From contig CAYRJN010000106.1 in assembly GCA_964424545.1 (NCBI GenBank), positions 1 to 13,499 of the forward strand: a stretch of DNA of 13,499 nt, in the 5' to 3' direction. Positions 6,934 to 13,499 of this stretch are shown one piece after another. The translations under genes were made by a program, and so were the position numbers. Source of the stretch: JAUVIB01 sp964424545. GTDB lineage: Bacteria; Calditrichota; Calditrichia; Calditrichales; Calditrichaceae. A model generated the notes under the pieces. That model did not search any database. It worked only from the letters and a program-made list of their open reading frames with translations, and had not been told where the DNA came from. Each line of letters starts with the position of its first letter. Position 1 is the first letter of the stretch.

Positions 6934-6995
6934 GTGCTATGGAATAATTCCTTGGCATTTGAACGTTATTTTTGGAAATATACAGAGAAAATAAA

Positions 6996-7862
6996 ATGAT
7001 TGCTTTATTATCAAGGAAATTTAAGTTATATTGGCCGCTTATAAAAAGTTTGCAAACCGGATTGTTGCTGCTTACAGGTCTTACCGGTTTTATGACCGCC
7101 AAATGTCCCGTATTTAATTTATATATTATTGCAGGCTTACTGGGAAGTCTTTTCCTGACGGTCGGCGGCAGTACGATTTTAAACATGGTTTATGATTCCG
7201 ATATCGATCAAATGATGAATAGAACCAAAAAGCGGCCCCTTGCCACAGGTGAAATTTCCGTGAAAGAGGCTCTGATTCTCGGTCTAATTGTTTCTTTTCT
7301 CGGGTTATTCTGGGCTTTTTCTCTGTCAATATTGTACGGTTGGGTTGTCTTTGTGGGATTGTTTCTTGATGTGGTTGTTTATACGATTTGGTTAAAACGA
7401 AAAACCGCATGGTCTATTGTTTGGGGGGGCATTTCAGGCGGGATGCCCATTCTTGCCGGACGCGTTCTCGGCCTTGGCGAGATTGATTATATCGGCGTTT
7501 TGCTGGCCGTTTCCATCTTATTATGGATTCCTACGCATATTTTAACTTTCAGCATGAAGTATCATGATGATTATTCTCGGGCCGCCGTTCCGACTTTTCC
7601 TTCCGTTTACGGATATCGCAGAACGCGGATTATTATTGCTTTGTCAAGTCTCGGCGCTGCGTTATCCATTGGTTTGGGCGCCGTTGCGCTCGGTCTCTCT
7701 TGGGGATATATCCGTTTATTGATTGTTATGACAATCGGTATTGTGGGACTGGCTTTTATGAGCATATTCAAACCTTCCGACGCCGTTAATTTCGGATTAT
7801 TTAAGTACGCTTCAATATATATGATGAGCTCTATGTTGATTTTGGTATTCGGAATTGCCTGA
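6996..7862 (+). CDS. ctaB: Heme o synthase (protoheme IX farnesyltransferase)-like UbiA-family protein
   Basis: Protein of 288 aa from ATG 6996; a TTG at 6972 would add eight residues but has no advantage. It is a multi-helix UbiA-superfamily membrane prenyltransferase. The first Mg-diphosphate motif is N63-x3-D67-x3-D71, followed by MNRTKKRPLATG, the block typical of CtaB. LKRKTAWSIVWGGISGG and the second motif HDDY (Asp191, Asp192), followed by AAVPTFP, also match CtaB. PTHIL replaces the usual PHFW. CtaB adds a farnesyl chain to heme b to form heme o, needed by many heme-copper oxidases. Its position next to the oxidase-like module suggests it makes that protein's cofactor. A terminator intervenes, so transcription may be separate. 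Another UbiA substrate cannot be excluded, and the symbol is by similarity only. Confidence 0.78.
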   Translation: MIALLSRKFKLYWPLIKSLQTGLLLLTGLTGFMTAKCPVFNLYIIAGLLGSLFLTVGGSTILNMVYDSDIDQMMNRTKKRPLATGEISVKEALILGLIVSFLGLFWAFSLSILYGWVVFVGLFLDVVVYTIWLKRKTAWSIVWGGISGGMPILAGRVLGLGEIDYIGVLLAVSILLWIPTHILTFSMKYHDDYSRAAVPTFPSVYGYRRTRIIIALSSLGAALSIGLGAVALGLSWGYIRLLIVMTIGIVGLAFMSIFKPSDAVNFGLFKYASIYMMSSMLILVFGIA

Positions 7863-7987
7863 TCGGAAAATATTTGCTATCGATTGTATTTATATAATTA
7901 TTTACTTTTATTTTACAAAAATTATTTAAACAAACCTGTTTTTATCAAATCTTCCTTAATTCTTCTCTAATTTAGCAGTTATTTTTT

Positions 7988-8001
7988 TTGAATAATATCA
8001 A
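7988..8001 (+). promoter_or_regulatory. FNR/CRP-like palindrome ahead of the rnf operon
   Basis: TTGAATAATATCAA differs at one conserved position from the FNR consensus TTGAT-N4-ATCAA and has the right 14-bp length. It lies about 80 nt before the rseC-like start in AT-rich DNA, where chance matches are plausible. It overlaps the -35 of the candidate promoter TTGAAT (7988-7993)-17-TATCTT (8011-8016), a geometry suggesting repression if both are real. Confidence 0.35.
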
Positions 8002-8079
8002 TTCTTTTGCTATCTTACGTAATGATTTACAGATAATCAGATTATTTGCAATGCATTGCCAATATTAAGACGGAATTTT

Positions 8080-8502
8080 ATGGATAGCGCTAAAATAAAT
8101 GAAGAATGTGTGGAAGGCGTAGTTGCCGAAGTCAATCGGAAATCGTTTACGGTATCAATGATGAGTGGCGAAGGCTGTAAATCGTGCGGGTTAAATAATA
8201 TTTGCAATCAAAAATTTATTACTTTAGACCGTAAGGATGCTCCCGGCGACATTCAAAAGGGGCAAAAAATAAAGTTTGAGTATGATAAAGTTATTCAAAC
8301 TTCCTTTCTATTGTATATTGTGCCGATTCTGTTTTTTATCGGCGGGATAATATTCGTAAAAGATATTCTGCACATTGCCAACGAAGTCATTCAATTTTTA
8401 AGCGCATTTGCCGCAACGGCTATTGCTTTCGGTATAATTCGTTTGTTCGATAATAATATTGCAAAGAAAAAGTATCACATTAACGTAAAGGTAATTAACT
8501 AA
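8080..8502 (+). CDS. RseC/MucC-family protein (SoxR-reducing system type)
   Basis: Protein of 140 aa from ATG 8080; a TTG at 8056 would extend it but the family alignment fits the ATG. The first 70 residues form a small soluble domain with a C-x2-C-x5-C cluster (Cys33, Cys36, Cys42) that may bind a metal or FeS centre. Two membrane helices follow (about 74-93 and 103-122), then a basic cytoplasmic tail. This is the RseC/MucC layout. In E. coli RseC works with the Rnf-like Rsx complex to keep SoxR reduced, and RseC homologues commonly head rnf operons in Bacteroidota. The next gene begins 29 nt downstream, so co-transcription with rnf is likely. A role in assembly or modulation of Rnf is inferred. 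Confidence 0.85.
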   Translation: MDSAKINEECVEGVVAEVNRKSFTVSMMSGEGCKSCGLNNICNQKFITLDRKDAPGDIQKGQKIKFEYDKVIQTSFLLYIVPILFFIGGIIFVKDILHIANEVIQFLSAFAATAIAFGIIRLFDNNIAKKKYHINVKVIN

Positions 8503-8531
8503 GATGAAACTCTATCTCGATGGGGGAGTGA

Positions 8532-9353
8532 ATGTTTGAAATATTATTACCCGGCTTGATTCTGGGTGGATTCGCGCTAATCTCATCGGCAGGATTGTTT
8601 CTGGCATCAAAGAAATTTCATGTGGATGAAGACCCGCGTATTGAAAAAGTAGTTGAAATGCTGCCAAATGCCAATTGCGGTGCATGCGGATTTGCCGGAT
8701 GCCAGGCTTATGCTGAAAATGCGGTTCATAAGATGAGCCTTGAAACACCCTGTCCTGTTGCCACGGATGAAGCGATGTTCGAAATTGCGGAATTTCTCGG
8801 CGTTGAGAGCGGAAGCGGCGTTAAAATGGTTTCCTCCCTGATGTGTAACGGAACCGATGCAAATACAAAGCGTATTGCAGAGTACCATGGTATTGAAGAT
8901 TGTTGGGCATACACTTTAATTGCCGACGCCAACAAAGCCTGCGCTTTTGCTTGCCTCGGTTTGGGCAGTTGTGTGACGACCTGCCCCTTTGACGCCATGA
9001 AAATTGAAAACGGTATTGTGGTTATTGATGAAGAAAAATGCACGGGATGTACTTTATGTATCGACGCTTGTCCAAAGCATATTCTTCATATGCGCCCGGT
9101 GGATAAAAGAGTTACGGTTACGTGCTTTAATACCGATAACGGAGCTATGGCCAAAAAAGCCTGTAATGTAGCTTGTATCGGATGTATGAAGTGTGAAAAA
9201 GTCTGCGAAGACGATGCAATTCATGTCAATAATTTCCTTGCAAAGATAGATTATGATAAATGTACGCAATGCGAAAAGTGTGTAGATGTATGTCCTACGG
9301 ATGCAATTCAAGTGATGGGAGGGCGGGTATATGTCGCTACTGAAAACGTTTAA
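8532..9353 (+). CDS. rnfB: Rnf complex subunit RnfB (ferredoxin-side FeS protein)
   Basis: Protein of 273 aa. One N-terminal membrane helix (about 4-25) anchors a cytoplasmic FeS domain. The [4Fe-4S] motif CGACGFAGC (Cys49, 52, 57) plus Cys74 is diagnostic for RnfB. Four ferredoxin-type clusters follow: Cys137/141/147/151, Cys170/173/176/180, Cys211 or 215/218/221/225 and Cys244/247/250/254. RnfB accepts electrons from reduced ferredoxin and passes them into the complex. A GGGGGAG ribosome binding site precedes ATG 8532. The 3' end overlaps the rnfC start by 23 nt, showing tight translational linkage. Being the first rnf gene follows the Bacteroidota-type order, not the rnfCDGEAB order of Clostridia. 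Confidence 0.96.
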   Translation: MFEILLPGLILGGFALISSAGLFLASKKFHVDEDPRIEKVVEMLPNANCGACGFAGCQAYAENAVHKMSLETPCPVATDEAMFEIAEFLGVESGSGVKMVSSLMCNGTDANTKRIAEYHGIEDCWAYTLIADANKACAFACLGLGSCVTTCPFDAMKIENGIVVIDEEKCTGCTLCIDACPKHILHMRPVDKRVTVTCFNTDNGAMAKKACNVACIGCMKCEKVCEDDAIHVNNFLAKIDYDKCTQCEKCVDVCPTDAIQVMGGRVYVATENV

Positions 9354-10662
9354 CCGTGGCGGTATTCATCCGCCGGACGAGAAACGTTCTGCTAATGAAC
9401 CGATTGGTTACGGTACCATACCGGCTCAATTAATAATACCGGTTAATCAACATATAGGAAGGCCTACGGAAATAGTTGTCGAACGTCGCGCAGCCGTAAG
9501 ACGCGGCGATCTGCTGGCGAAATCCACCGGCTTTGTATCGTCGAACGTACATACTCCCTTAGACGGCGTGGTGCAAAAAATCGTAAGAATGCCTCTTCTC
9601 GGCGGCCAAATTTCAGATTGTGTTATCATAAAACCGGAAAATATCGGAGGTGATTTTAAAGAGATATTGGATGCTGATGTTGCAAACGAAGTGAATGTCG
9701 AAGGTTTGGCAAAGGACGAAATTAAAAAGAAGATAGACGATGCCGGAATTGTCGGTATGGGCGGAGCGGGATTCCCTACCCACGTAAAGCTATCCCCGCC
9801 GCCGGAGAAACCCATCGATCAATTGATAATCAACGGCGCGGAATGCGAGCCCTATATCACGTCCGATCACCGCTTAATGCTCGAAAAAAGTTCGGAAATG
9901 ATTAAAGGTATTCGTATTTTGCAAAGACTGTTTGATGATATTCCCGTAACAATCGGCATCGAAAGCAATAAGCCCGATGCGATTGAAAATATGACAACGG
10001 CCGCATCGGAATATAAAAATATTACGGTTCAAGCTTTACAGGTAAAATACCCGCAGGGCGGTGAGAAGCAGTTAATTCAAGCGATCACCGGCAGAGAAGT
10101 GCCCAGCAAAGGACTACCGATGGATGTTGGGGTGGTGGTGCAAAATGTGGCCACTGTTGTCGCTATTCATGACGCTTTTTATTATGGAAAGCCTTTAACG
10201 GAGCGCGTTACAACGGTATCCGGGAATCTGGTGGAAAAACCGTTTAATATCGTCTATCCCATGGGAACTCCGGTATCGCATCTTATTGGAGCACATGGAA
10301 TTGACGCCGAAAAAATACGCTTATTAATCGGCGGCGGTCCTATGATGGGCAGAACGGCGCTTTCTTTGGAGAGTCCCATCGGAAAAACGACTTCGGCCTT
10401 GCTCTTTTTTGATGAGACGGCTTATGAAGAGCGCGAGGAGAATCCCTGTATTCGTTGCGGAAATTGTATTGCAGCCTGCCCGATGGGTCTCGCTGTTGCC
10501 CAGCTTACGGAAATTATTCAGGCGAATAATATCGATACGAAAGCAAAGGATGATATTTTAGATTGTATTGAATGCGGCAGTTGTTCCTATGTTTGTCCTG
10601 CCGACAGAAGATTAGTTGAATGGATGCGAATTGGCAAAAATATAATTAGAAGAGAGAAGTAA
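9331..10662 (+). CDS. rnfC: Rnf complex subunit RnfC (NADH-side subunit)
   Basis: Protein of 443 aa, the compact form without the long C-terminal repeats of some proteobacterial RnfC. It opens with GGIHPP and an IPVNQHIG barrel-sandwich segment. GMGGAGFPT (142-150) and AECEPY (170-175) then mark the Rossmann-like FMN/NADH domain shared with NuoF. Two C-terminal [4Fe-4S] motifs are Cys373/376/379/383 and Cys412/415/418/422. The protein is peripheral on the cytoplasmic side and is where NAD+ is reduced or NADH oxidised. ATG 9331 lies inside the end of rnfB behind a G-rich ribosome binding site (GGGAGGGCGGG, 9317-9327). Confidence 0.97.
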   Translation: MSLLKTFNRGGIHPPDEKRSANEPIGYGTIPAQLIIPVNQHIGRPTEIVVERRAAVRRGDLLAKSTGFVSSNVHTPLDGVVQKIVRMPLLGGQISDCVIIKPENIGGDFKEILDADVANEVNVEGLAKDEIKKKIDDAGIVGMGGAGFPTHVKLSPPPEKPIDQLIINGAECEPYITSDHRLMLEKSSEMIKGIRILQRLFDDIPVTIGIESNKPDAIENMTTAASEYKNITVQALQVKYPQGGEKQLIQAITGREVPSKGLPMDVGVVVQNVATVVAIHDAFYYGKPLTERVTTVSGNLVEKPFNIVYPMGTPVSHLIGAHGIDAEKIRLLIGGGPMMGRTALSLESPIGKTTSALLFFDETAYEEREENPCIRCGNCIAACPMGLAVAQLTEIIQANNIDTKAKDDILDCIECGSCSYVCPADRRLVEWMRIGKNIIRREK

Positions 10663-10663
10663 A

Positions 10664-11632
10664 GTGGAAAATAAACATTTGCTTATTCTTGATTCGTCGC
10701 CTCACGGAAGGTTAACGGATTCGACAAAAAAAATAATGTATACCGTAACCCTGTCACTTATTCCTGCCATTGCCGTGGCTTATTGGTTTTTCGGTTGGAG
10801 CGTTATCCGTACGGTTGTACTGACCTCTTTGTTTACGGTTGGAATTGAATGGTTGATCGCTAAAATGTTTAATGATAATATTGATGCTTTTGACGGTAGC
10901 GCTTTGTTAACCGGCGTTCTTTTGGCGATGAATTTGCCGGCGAACTCTCCTTGGTGGATGCTTTTTATAGGCGCTTTGGTTGCCATCGTTCTCGGTAAAC
11001 AGGTGTTTGGCGGTTTGGGACAGAATATTTTTAATCCGGCGCTTGTCGCTCGCGTATTTTTATTAATATCTTTTCCAGTGGCAATGACATCATGGCCTGA
11101 ACCTGGAGCGTTTTCGGATGCCGTTACGGGGGCGACGCCCTTGGGAATATTAAAAACGGAAGGCGTGGGAGCAATTTCAAAATTAAATATAATGAATCTG
11201 GCGATGGGAGACGTCGGCGGTTCTCTTGGCGAAATAAGCGCCATTGCCTTATTGATGGGTGCGTTGTATTTATTTATAAAAAAATATATTACATGGGAAA
11301 TTCCGGTACTATTTATTGGAACTGTATTTGTTTTAACCGGAATATTCTGGCTGGTCGATCCGACAAAGTATGCCAGTCCCGTTTTTCATTTATTTACGGG
11401 CGGATTGTTCCTTGGCGCCCTGTATATGGCTACGGATATGGTTACCTCTCCGTTTTCATTTAAAGGTAAGCTGTTATTCGGTTTCGGCTGCGGTTTTTTT
11501 ACCGTTCTTATTCGGTTGTTCGGCAGCTATCCCGAAGGCGTCTCCTTTGCAATTTTATTAATGAATGCCGTCGTTCCTTTGTTGGATCGTTATTTCCCCG
11601 ATAAAAAATTTGGAGTAGTAAAAAATGGCTAA
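10664..11632 (+). CDS. rnfD: Rnf complex subunit RnfD (covalent-FMN membrane subunit)
   Basis: Protein of 322 aa starting at GTG 10664, one base after the rnfC stop, with AGAGAGAAG as the likely ribosome binding site. It is a polytopic subunit of about nine or ten helices related to NqrB. The flavinylation motif DAVTGATPLG (152-161) places the covalently held FMN on Thr158. NIFNPALVAR (121-130) is another conserved family block. RnfD passes electrons across the membrane to RnfG and belongs to the ion-coupling part. It overlaps rnfG by 8 nt. The ApbE flavin transferase needed to attach the FMN is not encoded in this window. Confidence 0.96.
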   Translation: MENKHLLILDSSPHGRLTDSTKKIMYTVTLSLIPAIAVAYWFFGWSVIRTVVLTSLFTVGIEWLIAKMFNDNIDAFDGSALLTGVLLAMNLPANSPWWMLFIGALVAIVLGKQVFGGLGQNIFNPALVARVFLLISFPVAMTSWPEPGAFSDAVTGATPLGILKTEGVGAISKLNIMNLAMGDVGGSLGEISAIALLMGALYLFIKKYITWEIPVLFIGTVFVLTGIFWLVDPTKYASPVFHLFTGGLFLGALYMATDMVTSPFSFKGKLLFGFGCGFFTVLIRLFGSYPEGVSFAILLMNAVVPLLDRYFPDKKFGVVKNG

Positions 11633-12209
11633 AGATGAATCTGCAGTAAAGGTTGTGCTTGTCTTGGTTATGATCGCAGCATTTTCCGCAATGCTGCTGG
11701 CGTATGTTAATCAAATAACACAAGCGCCAATAGAATATAATAAAAAGCAAGAAGTAAGAAAAGCTATACAGCTTGTTTTAAAGGGGCTGCCGAAATATAC
11801 CGTACCTACAGAAGCAAAAAGCATGGAAATAGACGCTTCGCCTATAAAATATTACCCTGCGAAGGCTGAAGACGGTTCGATCGTCGGTTATGCCGTTATC
11901 GCTTTGGCGCCTAATGGTTTTAGCGGCGAGTTCCCTGTGATGGTAGGTATAGATAAAGAAGGTAAAATTATCGATACGTATGTTTTGGAGCACAAAGAAA
12001 CGCCGGGCCTTGGCAGTAAAATGACCGAAGAGGGCTTTAAATCACAGTTTAGGGGGAAATCATTAGATAATACAAAATGGCAGGTAAAAAAAGACGGAGG
12101 CGATATTGACGCTATTACGGCGGCGACAATTTCTTCCCGTGCATTTACGGCTGGGATTTTACGCGCTTTAAAAGCAGATAATACGCTGATGGAGGGTAAT
12201 AAACAATGA
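11625..12209 (+). CDS. rnfG: Rnf complex subunit RnfG (periplasmic FMN protein)
   Basis: Protein of 194 aa with one N-terminal membrane helix (about 8-28) and a periplasmic FMN-binding domain (PF04205), homologous to NqrC. ETPGLGSKM (125-133) is a conserved block. The flavinylation site reads DAITAATISSRA (162-173), predicting FMN on Thr168. The usual S/T-G-A-T is here T-A-A-T, with Ala replacing Gly at residue 166; the rest of the motif is intact, so it is probably still modified. The start lies inside rnfD and the stop overlaps the rnfE start as ATGA, so translation is coupled on both sides. Confidence 0.95.
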   Translation: MAKDESAVKVVLVLVMIAAFSAMLLAYVNQITQAPIEYNKKQEVRKAIQLVLKGLPKYTVPTEAKSMEIDASPIKYYPAKAEDGSIVGYAVIALAPNGFSGEFPVMVGIDKEGKIIDTYVLEHKETPGLGSKMTEEGFKSQFRGKSLDNTKWQVKKDGGDIDAITAATISSRAFTAGILRALKADNTLMEGNKQ

Positions 12210-12811
12210 TGAATTTAATAGAAAAATCAAAAAAAGCTTTCTTTATAGAAAATCCTGTTACGGCATTACTCTTAGGAATGTGTCCCACTTTAGCGACAAC
12301 TACTTCAGCGGAAAATGGCTTGGGAATGGGGCTTAGTACCACTTTTGTTTTAGTCGGATCTAATGTTGTTATTGCTTTATTAAAAAATGTTATTCCGTCT
12401 AAGGTTAGAATACCCGCTTTTATCGTTGTAATAGCAACCTTTGTAACCATTGTGGATATGAGCTTGCAAGCGACGCTATATGATTTGCATAAAACGCTTG
12501 GCTTATTCATTCCTTTGATAGTAGTGAATTGTATCATCCTTGGCCGCGCAGAAGCCTTTGCTTCAAAGAACAGCGTAATAGATTCTTTTTGGGACGGCTT
12601 GCTGATGGGGCTTGGTTTTACATTTACGTTATTCATTCTCGGTTCGATTCGCGAAATTTTAGGGAGCGGCGCTATTCTAGGATATAAATTATTGCCGGCA
12701 GCAACTCCGACAATATTGGTTTTTGTCCTAGCGCCAGGCGCTTTTATTACATTAGGATTTATGCTGGTTGGTATGAATAAGATCAGTAAAGCGTTACAGG
12801 GAGGGAAATAA
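12206..12811 (+). CDS. rnfE: Rnf complex subunit RnfE (membrane core)
   Basis: Protein of 201 aa with six membrane helices, paralogous to RnfA and homologous to NqrD. Conserved cysteines Cys26 (GMCPTLA) and Cys109 (NCIILGR) lie in half-helices. In the solved Rnf/Nqr structures the equivalent cysteines of the RnfA/RnfE pair hold a shared intramembrane [2Fe-2S] centre that carries electrons across the bilayer. The first of two adjacent ATG codons (12206) is preferred, 9 nt after GGAGGG (12191-12196). It overlaps the rnfG stop by 4 nt. Confidence 0.96.
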   Translation: MMNLIEKSKKAFFIENPVTALLLGMCPTLATTTSAENGLGMGLSTTFVLVGSNVVIALLKNVIPSKVRIPAFIVVIATFVTIVDMSLQATLYDLHKTLGLFIPLIVVNCIILGRAEAFASKNSVIDSFWDGLLMGLGFTFTLFILGSIREILGSGAILGYKLLPAATPTILVFVLAPGAFITLGFMLVGMNKISKALQGGK

Positions 12812-12813
12812 TA

Positions 12814-13392
12814 ATGGCTGAACTGGCATTAATGATAGTTGGCGCGATTTTTGTCAATAATGTTGTATTTACAAAATTTCTCGGTATTTGTCCTTATCTT
12901 GGCGTCTCTAAAAAAATTGATACGGCCATGGGGATGTCTATGGCTGTCGTATTTGTATTAACTTTAGCGGGCTCCATTACCTATATAGTCCAATATTATA
13001 TTCTCGTTCCGATCAAAATGACTTACTTACAGACCATCGTATTTATTCTTGTAATTGCTTCGTTGGTGCAGTTTGTAGAGATTGTTATGAAAAAAGTAGC
13101 GCCGGAACTATACAAAGCGCTTGGAATATTTTTACCGTTGATTACAACAAATTGCGCTATACTCGGAATTTCTATTCTTGCGGTGCAATCAAAGTTTAAT
13201 TTTATTAATACTGTGGTATTCTCCTTCTCATCGGCTGTAGGCTTTGGTTTGGCTTTAATTCTGTTTGCCGGAATACGTGAAGCGCTTGATAATCGTAAAA
13301 TACCGGAAGTATTTAAAGGGTCCCCTCTCGCTTTAATTGTAGCCGGAATACTGGCTATGGCATTTATGGGTTTTTCGGGAATGGTAAAATAA
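12814..13392 (+). CDS. rnfA: Rnf complex subunit RnfA (membrane core)
   Basis: Protein of 192 aa with six membrane helices, homologous to NqrE and to the neighbouring RnfE but of opposite predicted orientation. Cys26 (LGICPYLG) and Cys114 (TTNCAILG) are the second half of the conserved four-cysteine intramembrane cluster site. NNVVFTKFLG (15-24) is a family hallmark. The start lies 2 nt after the rnfE stop, with GGAGGGAAA as ribosome binding site. This completes the six canonical subunits, and no further rnf gene follows within the window. Confidence 0.97.
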   Translation: MAELALMIVGAIFVNNVVFTKFLGICPYLGVSKKIDTAMGMSMAVVFVLTLAGSITYIVQYYILVPIKMTYLQTIVFILVIASLVQFVEIVMKKVAPELYKALGIFLPLITTNCAILGISILAVQSKFNFINTVVFSFSSAVGFGLALILFAGIREALDNRKIPEVFKGSPLALIVAGILAMAFMGFSGMVK

Positions 13393-13499
13393 TCTATTTT
13401 TCTTCTTAAGGATAAAAAAAATGTACGTATAAATAATGAGAATGATTAATTCTACTTAGTCAGTTAAGTTTTGTAGTTTTTTGTATATTCTATATCTCT
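13393..13499 (+). other. Intergenic tail after rnfA
   Basis: AT-rich sequence without a supported gene. I see no convincing terminator: the small repeat AGAAT-N5-ATTCT near 13439-13453 is not followed by a T-run. The operon could end just beyond the window or continue. Confidence 0.5.

Noticed and set aside
6941..6951. Perfect 11-bp palindrome GGAATAATTCC before the ctaB-like gene
   Set aside because: Short, single copy, and no well-spaced promoter around it; likely chance.
7928..7943. Possible terminator AAACA-AACC-TGTTT after the ctaB-like gene
   Set aside because: Only a 5-bp AT-rich stem; too weak to support as a terminator.

Overview
The window is a moderately AT-rich bacterial segment in which every supported gene lies on the + strand. 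The origin is inferred, not proven. The gene order rseC-rnfBCDGEA is the arrangement usual in Bacteroidota and relatives, and DUF1080 and SUMF1-type lipoproteins plus multiheme cytochromes c fit the wider FCB assemblage. Several genes have clear Shine-Dalgarno sequences (AGGAG, GGGAGG, GGAGGG), and one promoter is an ordinary TTGATA-17-TATATT. These are atypical of Bacteroidia proper, so a relative such as Calditrichota or Ignavibacteriota is more likely. A respiratory lifestyle is suggested by the cytochromes, a heme-o-synthase-like enzyme and Rnf.

Layout. (1) 3-995: the C-terminal part of a membrane-anchored periplasmic multiheme cytochrome c, split by an in-frame TAG at 423-425. (2) 1101-1892: a DUF1080 (3-keto-disaccharide hydrolase family) lipoprotein. 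(3) 1960-2736: an acyl-ACP thioesterase. (4) 2768-4120: a TetR-family regulator with a well-formed promoter and an adjoining perfect 8-bp inverted repeat, followed by an unrecognised seven-TM protein and a hairpin terminator. (5) 4121-4402: intergenic DNA with unexplained internal complementarity. (6) 4403-7862: a 12-TM protein built like subunit I of heme-copper oxidases but without the usual TM7 His-His pair, overlapping a SUMF1-fold lipoprotein that lacks the FGE catalytic cysteines. A strong terminator follows, then a heme o synthase (CtaB)-like prenyltransferase. (7) 8080-13392: an RseC-like protein and the six Rnf subunits in one tightly coupled operon.

How the parts fit. Rnf couples electron transfer between reduced ferredoxin and NAD+ to Na+ or H+ movement. 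RnfB and RnfC carry FeS clusters, RnfD and RnfG covalent FMN, and RnfA and RnfE form the membrane core. The 12-TM protein, the lipoprotein and the CtaB-like enzyme look like a second membrane redox module that may use a farnesylated heme. This is the best candidate in the window for an incompletely described system. The cytochrome may be a decaying gene, a strain-specific nonsense mutation or a readthrough case; the sequence alone cannot decide.
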